A DNA stretch of 64,000 bases from Halalkalibacter oceani (GTDB taxonomy: Bacteria; Bacillota; Bacilli; Bacillales; Bacillaceae_D): the NCBI RefSeq assembly GCF_023715705.1, contig NZ_JAMBOS010000013.1, forward strand, positions 32,592 to 96,591, read 5' to 3'. Both the position numbers and the translations under genes were made by a program. Each line of letters begins with the position of its first letter. Position 1 is the first letter of the stretch. Below are positions 48,106 through 57,085 of this stretch, in pieces. Below the pieces are notes generated by a model. The model was not told the DNA's origin, ran no database searches, and worked only from the letters and a program-made list of their open reading frames with translations.

Positions 48106-48552
48106 ATGGAAAACAAAAGAGAATTATTTCAAACGATGACAAGACGCTTCGGATTTCTCGACAAAAACTGCTGCTCCATCGGCGACGTTGACCTCTCACT
48201 CGCCCAGAGTCATATCCTTTACGAAATCGATAAACAACACGAACCGTCTATGCAGCAAATCGCCGAAACACTAGCAATGGACATTACAACCTTCAGCCGG
48301 CAAATTCAAACGTTAATGAAGCGCAATCTCGTTCAGAAAACCCCTGCCGAGCAGGACAAACGAGTGGCCATCCTCTCCCTGACACCAAAAGGAACCTCGA
48401 TGGTAAAAATGATCGACGAACGAATGAATGCTTATTTAGAAGAAGTCTTTTCTGATATGAATGAATTTGAAAAAGAAATTGTTCTCCGTTCGATCAAGCG
48501 ACTAAACGATGCAATGGCGAAAGCAACCGTCTGCTGCCAGCCTTTAATGTAG
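48106..48552 (+). CDS. MarR-family regulator with vicinal cysteine pairs
   Basis: This 148-residue winged-helix regulator has the MarR core (MQQIAETLAMDITTFSRQI; wing with AEQDKRVAILSLT). It has Cys22-Cys23 near the N-terminus and Cys143-Cys144 near the C-terminus, an arrangement suited to binding a thiophilic metal(loid) or sensing oxidation. It precedes a flavoprotein that has cysteine pairs at both its ends too. A hairpin with a short T-run separates them. Ligand is inferred, not shown. Confidence 0.88.
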   Translation: MENKRELFQTMTRRFGFLDKNCCSIGDVDLSLAQSHILYEIDKQHEPSMQQIAETLAMDITTFSRQIQTLMKRNLVQKTPAEQDKRVAILSLTPKGTSMVKMIDERMNAYLEEVFSDMNEFEKEIVLRSIKRLNDAMAKATVCCQPLM

Positions 48553-48582
48553 CAGAACAGAAGCAGTCAGAAGCGCTAAGCC

Positions 48583-48603
48583 TGGGTGTTTGACACCCAT
48601 TTT
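48583..48603 (+). terminator. Weak terminator/attenuator between MarR and flavoprotein genes
   Basis: TGGGTGT-TTG-ACACCCA followed by TTTTA forms a compact hairpin. It lies just before the second copy of the ATACTTGCAA motif, so the flavoprotein gene may have its own regulated promoter. Confidence 0.55.
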
Positions 48604-48644
48604 ATATACTTGCAATTTACAATTAAATTATAAGGAGCTTGAAA

Positions 48645-50012
48645 ATGAAAATCGAGATCCCTTTATCAAACAGTTGCTGTGAGCCGATCAAACAACCGCT
48701 CTCTGAAGAACGAACAATCCAGCCAGACCCGCCCCTTCCGATCGCAATTATCGGCGCAGGACCTGTCGGACTTGCCGCCGCCGCTCATTTAGCCGACCGC
48801 GGTCAACCATTTCTCGTGTTTGAAGCAGGCAGCAACATTGGTCACCACGTTCTCCAGTGGGGCCATGTCCGCCTCTTCTCCCCATGGCGCTACAATATCG
48901 ATAAAATCTCGGCACAGCTGCTCTCCAGGCACGGCTGGAGAGCGCCGGACAAAGATGCTCTCCCCCTTGGTAAAGAGCTTGTGGAGGACTATTTGCGGCC
49001 TCTCGCCGCCCTACCTGAAATCAAGCCATATCTGTACTTGGATACACGAGTAACGGCAATCAGCAAACAAAACAGCGATAAAATGAAAAACGCGAAGCGC
49101 GGTCAGTCTCCTTTTGTGATCTATAGCGAAAATAAACAGGGCCGGACGAAGCGTTACCACGCAAAGGCTGTAATCGACGCAACCGGCACCTGGGGGCAGC
49201 CTAATCCCGCTTATGCCGATCAGGTCTGGACGAAGGAGGAGCGTACTCTTTCCTCTCATCTCGCTTACGGCATTCCTGATGTTACCGGTAAAGACGAAAA
49301 GCGTTACCGTGGCAAACGGATCGCCATCGTCGGAAGTGGGCACTCCGCCTTAAATGTCCTGCTCGATCTCGCCAAATTAAAGGAATCAGCACCAGCAACC
49401 GATATTATCTGGCTGATGCGTAAGGAACAGGTTGAGCAGGCATACGGCGGCGAAGAAAAGGATGCGTTGCAAGCCCGGGGCGAGCTCGGCACCCGCATCC
49501 ACCAGCTTGTTGACTCCGGCCTGATCGACGTCAAAACTTCCTGCTATATTCAAGAGCTGAAAAAGGAGAACGGGACAGTGACAATCCACGCTCTAGTCGA
49601 CAAGCAGCGGACAACAATCGGGCAAATCGATGAAATCATCGTCAATGCCGGCAGCCGGCCCGATTTTACCTTTCTGCGCGAACTCAGGCTAAACATCGAC
49701 CCGGTGACAGAAAGCATCGCCGCACTTGCTCCGCTCATTGATCCGAACTTGCACAGCTGCGGAACAGTTCGACCTCACGGAGAACGGGAACTAAAGCAGC
49801 CGGAGGAAAATTTTTATATCGCCGGCATGAAAAGCTACGGCCGCGCTCCGACTTTCTTAATGGCAACCGGCTATGAACAAATCCGCTCAATTACCGCCTA
49901 CCTTTGCGGTGATATCAACGCCGCGAGACAGGTCGAGCTTGATTTGCCGGAAACCGGCGTCTGTCGTGTTACCCTTCCGGTAAACGACAGTCAGGCGGAC
50001 TGCTGCAGCTAG
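48645..50012 (+). CDS. FAD/NAD(P)-binding flavoprotein monooxygenase-like protein with cysteine pairs at both ends
   Basis: This 455-residue flavoprotein has an N-terminal FAD fingerprint (IAIIGAGPVGLAAAAHLA) and a central NAD(P) fingerprint (RIAIVGSGHSALNVLLDLA). Layout resembles Baeyer-Villiger/FMO-like or ArsO-type flavoproteins. Unusually it carries Cys11-Cys12 in an N-terminal extension and Cys453-Cys454 at the C-terminus. ATG 48645 follows AAGGAGC at 8 nt; an in-frame TTG at 48639 lies next to that site. With the MarR regulator and the divergent GNAT it may form a metalloid- or xenobiotic-response group. Confidence 0.8.
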   Translation: MKIEIPLSNSCCEPIKQPLSEERTIQPDPPLPIAIIGAGPVGLAAAAHLADRGQPFLVFEAGSNIGHHVLQWGHVRLFSPWRYNIDKISAQLLSRHGWRAPDKDALPLGKELVEDYLRPLAALPEIKPYLYLDTRVTAISKQNSDKMKNAKRGQSPFVIYSENKQGRTKRYHAKAVIDATGTWGQPNPAYADQVWTKEERTLSSHLAYGIPDVTGKDEKRYRGKRIAIVGSGHSALNVLLDLAKLKESAPATDIIWLMRKEQVEQAYGGEEKDALQARGELGTRIHQLVDSGLIDVKTSCYIQELKKENGTVTIHALVDKQRTTIGQIDEIIVNAGSRPDFTFLRELRLNIDPVTESIAALAPLIDPNLHSCGTVRPHGERELKQPEENFYIAGMKSYGRAPTFLMATGYEQIRSITAYLCGDINAARQVELDLPETGVCRVTLPVNDSQADCCS

Positions 50013-50035
50013 AGACAAGCGCCAATACATCTTTT

Positions 50036-50090
50036 AAAGGTGGCTGAAAACGGGCTTTCTTCAGCCATCTGCGTAACGTGCGAAGCCGCC
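50036..50090. repeat. Nested palindromic element (copy R4)
   Basis: TGGCTGAA/TTCAGCCA closes a loop with AACGGGCTTTC and is followed by GTAACGTGCGAAGCCG, the same flank as at 57 and 59 kb. It follows the flavoprotein gene and may also act as its terminator. Confidence 0.65.
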
Positions 50091-50133
50091 CTCCCTCGAA
50101 TCAACCCGGAAATCTTATATTTTATTCTCTCAC

Positions 50134-50170
50134 AAAAAAACTCCCTACCGTTAAGGTAAGGGAGTTTTTT
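50134..50170. terminator. Bidirectional terminator
   Basis: AAAAAAACTCCCTACC pairs with GGTAAGGGAGTTTTTT with one bulge. It serves the leftward small gene at 50177 and anything arriving from the left. Confidence 0.85.
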
Positions 50171-50176
50171 CAACCT

Positions 50177-50335
50177 TCATTTACTCGCGATTGTCTTGAC
50201 CTTCATTTGGAAATAGGCGAGTTGTCTTTGCTTTGCTTCTTTGTTCTTGCGTTTGATCTTTTCTTCGAGCAGTTCCGGCTTTACATATTCCTCGCTGACA
50301 ACTTTCTCCTGCCATTCATCCCAGTTTTGTTTCAC
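50177..50335 (-). CDS. Small basic protein, 52 residues, function unknown
   Basis: Reading starts at GTG 50335, 6 nt after AGAGGTG, and gives a charged, helical protein beginning MKQNWDEWQEKVVSEEYVKP and ending KVKTIASK, with a Lys/Gln-rich centre. Codon use is gene-like and a strong terminator follows directly. It is short enough to be missed by automatic cut-offs. No family recognised; it lies downstream of gdhA in the same direction, separated by a terminator. Confidence 0.7.
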   Translation of the reverse strand: MKQNWDEWQEKVVSEEYVKPELLEEKIKRKNKEAKQRQLAYFQMKVKTIASK

Positions 50336-50440
50336 ACTTATCACCTCTTTTTTCAGAATAATCAGTCTTTTTAATTCAGTATCATTTCCATTTTTATGTC
50401 GTCGCGAAAAAGTCTTTCGGGTTTAAGCAGGTTGTTTGAT

Positions 50441-50483
50441 AGTCACCTGGAGAGAAGAGATTCACTTCTCTCCAGGATTTGAC
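50441..50483 (-). terminator. Terminator of gdhA
   Basis: CCTGGAGAGAAG pairs perfectly with CTTCTCTCCAGG around a 7-nt loop, with outer GTCA/TGAC pairing possible. It follows the gdhA stop. Confidence 0.75.
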
Positions 50484-50509
50484 TATTGCCGATTCGGCTT
50501 ATGCGTTAC

Positions 50510-51931
<1,422 letters not shown>

Positions 51932-52024
51932 CTATATTTAATTTCTGATTTCCGAATATTTTTATTTTAATTTCATTTTATACTGTTACAATAATCGTAA
52001 CAATATAAATAAAAGATGAAATCA

Positions 52025-52039
52025 ATCTCATTTTGAGAT
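52025..52039. promoter_or_regulatory. GltC box between gdhA and the GltC-like gene
   Basis: ATCTCATTTTGAGAT is a dyad with the ATCTC-N5-GAGAT pattern known for GltC binding at gltC-gltA in B. subtilis. It lies 19 bp upstream of the regulator's start codon. This predicts that glutamate synthesis through GdhA is under the GltC-like activator here. Confidence 0.75.
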
Positions 52040-52058
52040 CAATGAAAGGAGAGGTCGC

Positions 52059-52952
52059 GTGGAGTTTAGACAGATTCTTTACTTTATGGAGGTTGCCAAG
52101 CTTGAACATATGACAGAGGCGGCTGAAAGTCTGCTTGTCGCTCAGTCGGCGATCAGCCGGCAAATCGCCAATCTGGAAGAGGAATTAGGCGTAAAACTGT
52201 TTGTCCGGCAAGGAAGACGCCTGCGGCTAACTCCGACGGGGCGGATGTTTTATGCGCGAATGAGCAAAGCGATGAGGCTGATTGAGCAGGCCAAGCGGGA
52301 GATTGCCGAAGAGCTCGAGCCGGAAAAAGGAACGGTGCGGATCGCCTTTCCAATCAGCTTGGCTGCCTATATGCTGCCGATGGCGATTTCGGCTTTCCGT
52401 AAGCAATACCCCGATACAAAATTCCAGCTGAAACAGAGCAGCTATCGCACTGTCATTGAGGAAGTGATGAATGGCGATTTTAATATGGGTTTAGTTGGTC
52501 CCGTACCGACTGAAGATACGCGCGTCAACGGCTCAATTTTGTTTACGGAAAACATCGTGGCCCTCGTGCCGATCACTCACCCGCTCGCCGGCCGCTCGGC
52601 GATCCGCCTGCATCAGCTTGAAGGGGAGCCGTTAATTTTGCTGTCAAAAGGGCTTGTTTTTCGCGATATGATCGTTTCCGCCTGCGTGAAAGAAGGCTTT
52701 GAACCGACCGTCGCCTTTGAAGGAGATGATGTCGATGCGTTAAAGGGACTGGCCTCGGCCGGACTTGGCATTTCGCTCATCCCGGAAGTTACGATGCTCG
52801 ACAACGTCCCGCGCTCAACCGTAAAAATCCCGATTGTCGATCCCTCAATCCCGCGTACGATCGGCGTCGTGACACCCGTTGACCGCGAGCTGCTGCCAAC
52901 GGAGACGCTCTTTTACAACTTCATTCATTCGTTCTATAAAGCGGGCTCGTAA
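52059..52952 (+). CDS. GltC-like LysR-family activator
   Basis: This 297-residue LysR protein is very similar in motif order to B. subtilis GltC: FRQILYFMEVAKLEHMTEAA, VAQSAISRQIANLEEELGVK, MNGDFNMGLVGPVPT and GLASAGLGISLIPE. GTG start at 52059 follows GAAAGGAGAGG. In B. subtilis GltC activates gltAB; no gltAB genes are present here, and the divergent gene is gdhA, so the target may have switched. Confidence 0.9.
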   Translation: MEFRQILYFMEVAKLEHMTEAAESLLVAQSAISRQIANLEEELGVKLFVRQGRRLRLTPTGRMFYARMSKAMRLIEQAKREIAEELEPEKGTVRIAFPISLAAYMLPMAISAFRKQYPDTKFQLKQSSYRTVIEEVMNGDFNMGLVGPVPTEDTRVNGSILFTENIVALVPITHPLAGRSAIRLHQLEGEPLILLSKGLVFRDMIVSACVKEGFEPTVAFEGDDVDALKGLASAGLGISLIPEVTMLDNVPRSTVKIPIVDPSIPRTIGVVTPVDRELLPTETLFYNFIHSFYKAGS

Positions 52953-53185
52953 CAAGAGCAGCCTGATGTTGAATTATGCTGTGATTTATGTTCTACCATA
53001 GTCCAGCGATCAAATGGGTCGTTTGACTTGTTTTGCAAGAATTTGTTTCACCTTTACCAAGTCGGGTAACAAAAGAAAGCAGAAGACATGCCGGCTCAGC
53101 AACATGTCTTACAGGAGGACAACTGACTGCAGTCAAAACCCTCTTTAACCTGCAAAACCGACAACAGTGAAGGAGGCTTATTCTT

Positions 53186-54025
53186 ATGTTTCGACATCAA
53201 AAAGAACTGCAATTTGAAGTGAAAGTGGAAGGTCCGGATCCAATGCTGGCCCGGCAAATTCAGGAGGTGCTCGGCGGTCAGTTCGGTGAAATGACCGTCA
53301 TGATGCAATATCTTTTCCAAGGCTTTAATTGCCGTGGCGAGGAGAAATACAAAGATATGCTGATGGATATCGGCACTGAAGAAATCGGACATGTTGAGAT
53401 GCTCTGTTCTCTTATTAGCCAATTGCTCGACGGCGCTTCTCCGGAAGACCAGGCAGAAGTGGCGAAGGACCCGGCTACAGCAGCGATTATGGGAGGAATA
53501 AACCCGCAGCATCTGCTCGTTAGCGGGCTTGGCGCGATGCCGACCAACTCAAACGGCGTTCCTTGGAACGGGGCGTACATTGTGGCCAGCGGTAATTTAT
53601 TGGCCGACATGCGTTCCAACCTGCATGCCGAAAGCCAGGGCAGACTTCAGGTTGCCCGTTTGTATCATATGACAAAAGACGAAGGCGTCAGAAAAACGTT
53701 CCGCAAAATGCTCGCCCGCGACCGCTATCATCAATACCAATGGCTTGCGGCGATTGAAGAGCTGGAAGAAAAGAAAGGCATTGTCGTCCCAGCTTCCTTC
53801 CCGCCGGAGGCCGAACAGGAAGCTCAACAGGAGGCCTATGAATTCTGGAGTTTATCGGAAGGGGATGCTTCCTCCGAGGGCCGCTGGGCAACGGGCAGCG
53901 CTCCCGATGGAAGCGGAGAATTCGTCTATATTGCCGAACCGGTGCCAAAGGGACAAGCACCAAACCCTCCAGTACCGGCAACCGAACTGCATCATGACCT
54001 TGATGAGAAAAAAGTACAGAAATAA
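53186..54025 (+). CDS. Manganese catalase
   Basis: This 279-residue ferritin-like enzyme dismutates hydrogen peroxide at a dimanganese centre. Ligand motifs are seen in FGEMTVMMQYLFQGFN (Glu of helix 1), GTEEIGHVEML (Glu/His pair) and the second half with NLLADMRSNLHAESQGR and ARDRYHQYQWL. The C-terminal tail is Pro-rich and disordered. It is of the YdbD-like, non-heme family and ATG 53186 follows GAAGGAGGC. It stands alone, ending in a strong terminator. Confidence 0.94.
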   Translation: MFRHQKELQFEVKVEGPDPMLARQIQEVLGGQFGEMTVMMQYLFQGFNCRGEEKYKDMLMDIGTEEIGHVEMLCSLISQLLDGASPEDQAEVAKDPATAAIMGGINPQHLLVSGLGAMPTNSNGVPWNGAYIVASGNLLADMRSNLHAESQGRLQVARLYHMTKDEGVRKTFRKMLARDRYHQYQWLAAIEELEEKKGIVVPASFPPEAEQEAQQEAYEFWSLSEGDASSEGRWATGSAPDGSGEFVYIAEPVPKGQAPNPPVPATELHHDLDEKKVQK

Positions 54026-54039
54026 ATCAGCACCTGCAG

Positions 54040-54080
54040 AGCTTGAGCCAAAAGGGAAAAGCCCTTTTGGCTCAGCTTTC
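54040..54080. terminator. Terminator after manganese catalase
   Basis: GAGCTTGAGCCAAAAGGG pairs with CCCTTTTGGCTCAGCTTTC around AAAAG. It is a member of the recurrent hairpin family. Confidence 0.8.
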
Positions 54081-54112
54081 TTCTATTCCAGCCTTCGCTT
54101 GTATTCTCACCT

Positions 54113-54445
54113 TCATTTGTAAGGCTCTTTTACTTTAAAATATCCTCTTAACAGTCCAGTGAGGTATCCTAACGGGGTCGTTTCGACTTGCCCGTATTCT
54201 TTCTGGGTGTACAAATGAGTAGCATTTGGCAGCTCCCGCTTTAACTGTTTCCGCAAGCTTTCCCCGGCCTCATCAGCATCAACTAATATGTAGACATCCT
54301 TATCTTCAATCGGCAAAATCAAATCCTCAAGCTTTGTGACACTTAATGTCCCATAGGTACAAATCACATCTACCGGCTCATTTAACACCCGCTTTACCCG
54401 TTTCCTGTCATTCGTTCCTTCCACGATCAACACTTTCTCCACCAT
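54113..54445 (-). CDS. Toprim-domain protein (YusF-like)
   Basis: This protein of about 110 residues is a stand-alone Toprim domain. The catalytic Glu is in VLIVEGTNDRKRV and the DxD-type motif in YILVDADEAGESLRK. It resembles small RNase M5/primase-like Toprim proteins of Bacillus. ATG 54445 is preceded by AAAGGGTG; an in-frame GTG at 54454 sits inside that site. It is probably a nuclease or nucleotidyl hydrolase, but its substrate is unknown. Confidence 0.85.
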   Translation of the reverse strand: MVEKVLIVEGTNDRKRVKRVLNEPVDVICTYGTLSVTKLEDLILPIEDKDVYILVDADEAGESLRKQLKRELPNATHLYTQKEYGQVETTPLGYLTGLLRGYFKVKEPYK

Positions 54446-54560
54446 CCGGCTCACCCTTTGCTCGCGTTGTTCATACTCCTAGTATGCCGCAGCCTGCCGA
54501 TCCTAACAAGCCAGCAGATCAAGTGTTGAACAGGAGGTTGTCTGTCTGTTGTACAGTGGG

Positions 54561-54589
54561 TTGACAGCGGCGGCAATCTTCTTTAAAGT
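54561..54589 (+). promoter_or_regulatory. Promoter of the ABC-F leader transcript
   Basis: A perfect TTGACA (54561-54566) is followed after 17 nt by TAAAGT (54584-54589). Transcription would start near 54596, leaving a leader of about 290 nt before the ABC-F gene. Confidence 0.75.
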
Positions 54590-54595
54590 AAAACT

Positions 54596-54855
54596 AACAC
54601 AAGTGAAAGGGTGAGCCTACGACAATGAAGTTTTAATCCTATTTTATCGAAAACAAGTTATTGGAAGACAGGAATAGCAGTGGGAGTAGTCTGCTTTTTT
54701 ACCGTCTTCGCAACGCTGTTTTCAGAATAGGATTAGCTTCAGCATATGGGCTCCCAGCCAAAAAACGGGTATGGGATCATGCTCGTTTTTTTCGCTGACC
54801 ACACCCGTATACCGGGCTGTCTCCTATTCTGTCCAGCAGATGGGAGACTTTTTTT
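54596..54855 (+). promoter_or_regulatory. Four-element transcription attenuator upstream of ABC-F gene
   Basis: Element 1 TAATCCTATT (54634-54643) can pair fully with AATAGGATTA (54726-54735). The overlapping stretch CAGAATAGGA (54723-54732) can instead pair fully with TCCTATTCTG (54822-54831). That last stretch includes part of the 5' arm of a terminator, GTCTCC (54819-54824) with GGAGAC (54843-54848) followed by seven T. Element 1 free favours termination; a ribosome stalled on the leader codons would free the middle element to form the antiterminator. Two further T-run hairpins lie at 54676-54700 and 54760-54792. Confidence 0.75.
54625..54636 (+). CDS. Putative three-codon leader peptide (MKF)
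   Basis: ATG-AAG-TTT-TAA is preceded by AAAGGGTG at 54606-54613. Its stop codon overlaps the first pairing element of the attenuator (54634-54643), so a ribosome held here would mask that element. Very short upstream frames with this role are known before antibiotic-inducible ABC-F genes. Translation is inferred. Confidence 0.55.
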   Translation: MKF

Positions 54856-54887
54856 GTCTCCCGACCGATTGAAAAGGAGATGAGAAT

Positions 54888-56477
54888 ATGCATTTGATCG
54901 AGGCACAACATGTAAAGCTGTACGCGAAAGATCGCCTTTTACTTGATATTGAGCGGTTGCAGATAGAACCCGGAGACCGGATCGGGCTCGTCGGACGAAA
55001 TGGCTGCGGCAAGACAACGTTCCTGCGCGCCCTTGCCGGCGAACGCCAGCCAGACGAGGGACAGATCAAGGCCAGCGCAACAAGACGGCTCCTGCCCCAG
55101 CTCAAACATACGAACACGCATAAAAGCGGCGGTGAAGTCACCCAGGCTTATATCCAGGAAGCTGTGGCCGCCGCCCCCGCCCTACTGCTCGCCGATGAAC
55201 CGACGACGAACCTCGATACCGCCCATATTGAATGGATCGAATCAATTCTGCGTGACTGGCAGGGAGCCTTTATTCTCGTTTCCCATGACCGCGCCTTTCT
55301 CGACGCTCTCTGTACAAAGATATGGGAAATTGAAGATGGCCAGCTGACGGAATTCAAAGGCAACTATTCAGATTACGCCGAACAGAAGGAGCTCCAGCGC
55401 CGCAGCCAGCAGCAGGCCTATGAGCAATATCAGAAAAAGAAGCGGCAGCTGGAAGAAGCCTTGAAGGAAAAAGAACGAAAAGCGGCCCGCGCTACGAAAA
55501 AGCCGAAGAAGGTCAGCGCATCTGAAGCGAAAATCACCGGAGCAAAGCCTTATTTCGCCAAAAAGCAGAAAAAGCTTCAGCAAAATGCCAAAGCGATCGA
55601 AACGCGGATCGAGCAGCTGGAAAAGGTGGAAAAAGTGAAAGATTTGCCAACAATCAGCATGCAAGCTGCGGATGAACCGGCGCTCAAAAAGCAAATCATC
55701 ATCCGCGCTGAACAAGTCGAGGGTGTCGTTGGTGGCAGGACTCTTTGGAAAAAGACGAGCTTTTATATCCGCGGCGGTGATAAGCTGGCAATCCTCGGGG
55801 CCAACGGAAGCGGCAAAACGACACTCGTCAAAAAAATGATCAGCGGGGCCGATGGTATTACGATTTCACCCTCAATCCGCGTCGGCTATTTCAGCCAAAA
55901 CTTGTCGACGCTCGACACCGGCCAAACGGTTTTAGCCAATGTCAGCGAGAACTCCCCCTATGAGGAATCGTTCATCAGGACGATGCTTGCCCGCCTCCTC
56001 TTCTTTCGCGAGGATGTCCTGAAGCCGGTCTCCGTCTTAAGCGGCGGCGAACGGGTGAAAGTCGCCCTGGCCAAACTACTGGCAAGCGGCTGTCAGGCGC
56101 TCATCCTGGATGAGCCGACGAACTATCTCGATATTGCATCGGTCGAAGCGCTCGAGAGCCTGCTAAAGGAATTCAGCGGGACGGTCATTTTCGTCTCGCA
56201 TGACCGACAATTTGTCGCCAATATCGCCACCCGCCTGCTCATTATTGAGAATCGGACGCTTGCCGCTTTTGATGGGAGCTATCACGATTATCGGGAGGTA
56301 CAGGTAAAACCGCCGTCCACATCCGACGCCGACGAGCTGCTCGTCATCGAGCAAAAAATTACCGAGGTGCTCAGCCGCCTCAGCCTTGAATCATCGGATG
56401 AGCTGGAGGCAGAATTCCAACGGCTTTTGCAGGAAAAACGACGCTTAACAGCTAAAAGAGATGACGCAAAGGCGTAA
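54888..56477 (+). CDS. ABC-F ribosome-protection protein (VmlR/Vga-like)
   Basis: This 529-residue soluble protein has two ABC domains and no membrane part. Domain 1 has Walker A GLVGRNGCGKTT and LLLADEPTTNLD; the interdomain linker (about 165-270) is long, charged and helical, including the antibiotic-resistance-domain tip; domain 2 has GANGSGKTT, LSGGERVKVALAKLL and LILDEPTNYLD. ABC-F proteins of this size displace lincosamide, streptogramin A or pleuromutilin drugs from the ribosome. ATG 54888 follows AAAAGGAGATG. Drug-inducible expression is suggested by the attenuator upstream. It is closest in style to VmlR. Confidence 0.9.
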   Translation: MHLIEAQHVKLYAKDRLLLDIERLQIEPGDRIGLVGRNGCGKTTFLRALAGERQPDEGQIKASATRRLLPQLKHTNTHKSGGEVTQAYIQEAVAAAPALLLADEPTTNLDTAHIEWIESILRDWQGAFILVSHDRAFLDALCTKIWEIEDGQLTEFKGNYSDYAEQKELQRRSQQQAYEQYQKKKRQLEEALKEKERKAARATKKPKKVSASEAKITGAKPYFAKKQKKLQQNAKAIETRIEQLEKVEKVKDLPTISMQAADEPALKKQIIIRAEQVEGVVGGRTLWKKTSFYIRGGDKLAILGANGSGKTTLVKKMISGADGITISPSIRVGYFSQNLSTLDTGQTVLANVSENSPYEESFIRTMLARLLFFREDVLKPVSVLSGGERVKVALAKLLASGCQALILDEPTNYLDIASVEALESLLKEFSGTVIFVSHDRQFVANIATRLLIIENRTLAAFDGSYHDYREVQVKPPSTSDADELLVIEQKITEVLSRLSLESSDELEAEFQRLLQEKRRLTAKRDDAKA

Positions 56478-56492
56478 AGGAGACTTTTTAAA

Positions 56493-56529
56493 GGGACTGG
56501 GTAAAAAGATTGTATTTTTACCCAGTCCC
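56493..56529 (+). terminator. Terminator after ABC-F gene
   Basis: GGGACTGGGTAAAAA pairs with TTTTTACCCAGTCCC around a 7-nt loop. Confidence 0.75.
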
Positions 56530-56539
56530 CACCTGTTAA

Positions 56540-56571
56540 AGCCCGTTGTGAACGGTTTCTCACAACGGGCT
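56540..56571. repeat. Hairpin of the nested-palindrome family
   Basis: AGCCCGTTGTGA pairs with TCACAACGGGCT around ACGGTTTC. The stem and loop are nearly identical to one in the 27.5-kb cluster (CCCGTTGTG..CACAACGGG). Confidence 0.7.
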
Positions 56572-56608
56572 GCAAGTCATCCTAATGATATGAAGATACT
56601 CTTTTTTC

Positions 56609-56980
56609 TCATGATCGCTCTTCCGCTGGCTGAAGCAAAATCCCAATATCCTCAGGACTGCCTTCAATCGATGTCAGGAAAGCGGCGGTGATCTCGTTTA
56701 ACTGTATAAGCAGTTCAAGCCATTGTTGATCACGAACAGCTGTTACCGGATCAATGCTGTCAAAGAAAGTATCATCAACGCCATCCTCACCTACAGCCTC
56801 AATTTCCCTACTGATAAAATCGAACCATAGTCGGTTTAACTCGTGAATGAAAGCAACATGTTCAAGCTCCTGCTCTGTTAACTTGAGCGGCTCCTCCCGA
56901 AGAGCATAAGGTGAGGACCACTCACCGTCAACAACCAGCTCAATCCCTTCGCGCTCTCCCAGCTCATAAGAAAACCGCAC
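56609..56980 (-). CDS. Conserved-looking acidic protein of unknown function
   Basis: This frame of 123 residues is acidic and helical in its second half (HIHELNRL-like segment FIHELNRLWFDFISREIE). The only start at the 5' end is GTG 56980, which lies inside the repeat element R2 and has no ribosome site, so the natural N-terminus may have been replaced by the repeat. The coding part has gene-like composition. No family recognised; expression is doubtful. Confidence 0.5.
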   Translation of the reverse strand: MRFSYELGEREGIELVVDGEWSSPYALREEPLKLTEQELEHVAFIHELNRLWFDFISREIEAVGEDGVDDTFFDSIDPVTAVRDQQWLELLIQLNEITAAFLTSIEGSPEDIGILLQPAEERS

Positions 56981-57085
56981 AGCGGCTTTTCTTAGAAGCG
57001 GCGTGCGGAGTCGTTACAATCTTTTGAGGATGACTGCAAACGGGGTTCTTTCAGTCATCCGTGTAACGTGCGAAGCCGACGCACT
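56967..57085. repeat. Nested palindromic element (copy R2)
   Basis: The element starts AAGAAAACCGCACAGCGGC, continues GTGCGGAGTCGTTAC, then the stem GGATGACTG/CAGTCATCC with an ACGGGGTTCTTT loop, and ends GTAACGTGCGAAGCCG. The copy at 59290-59402 has the same flanks and loop but a different stem that still pairs. It supplies the 5' end of the gene at 56609-56980 and the last codons of the gene at 57055-57450. Confidence 0.8.
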
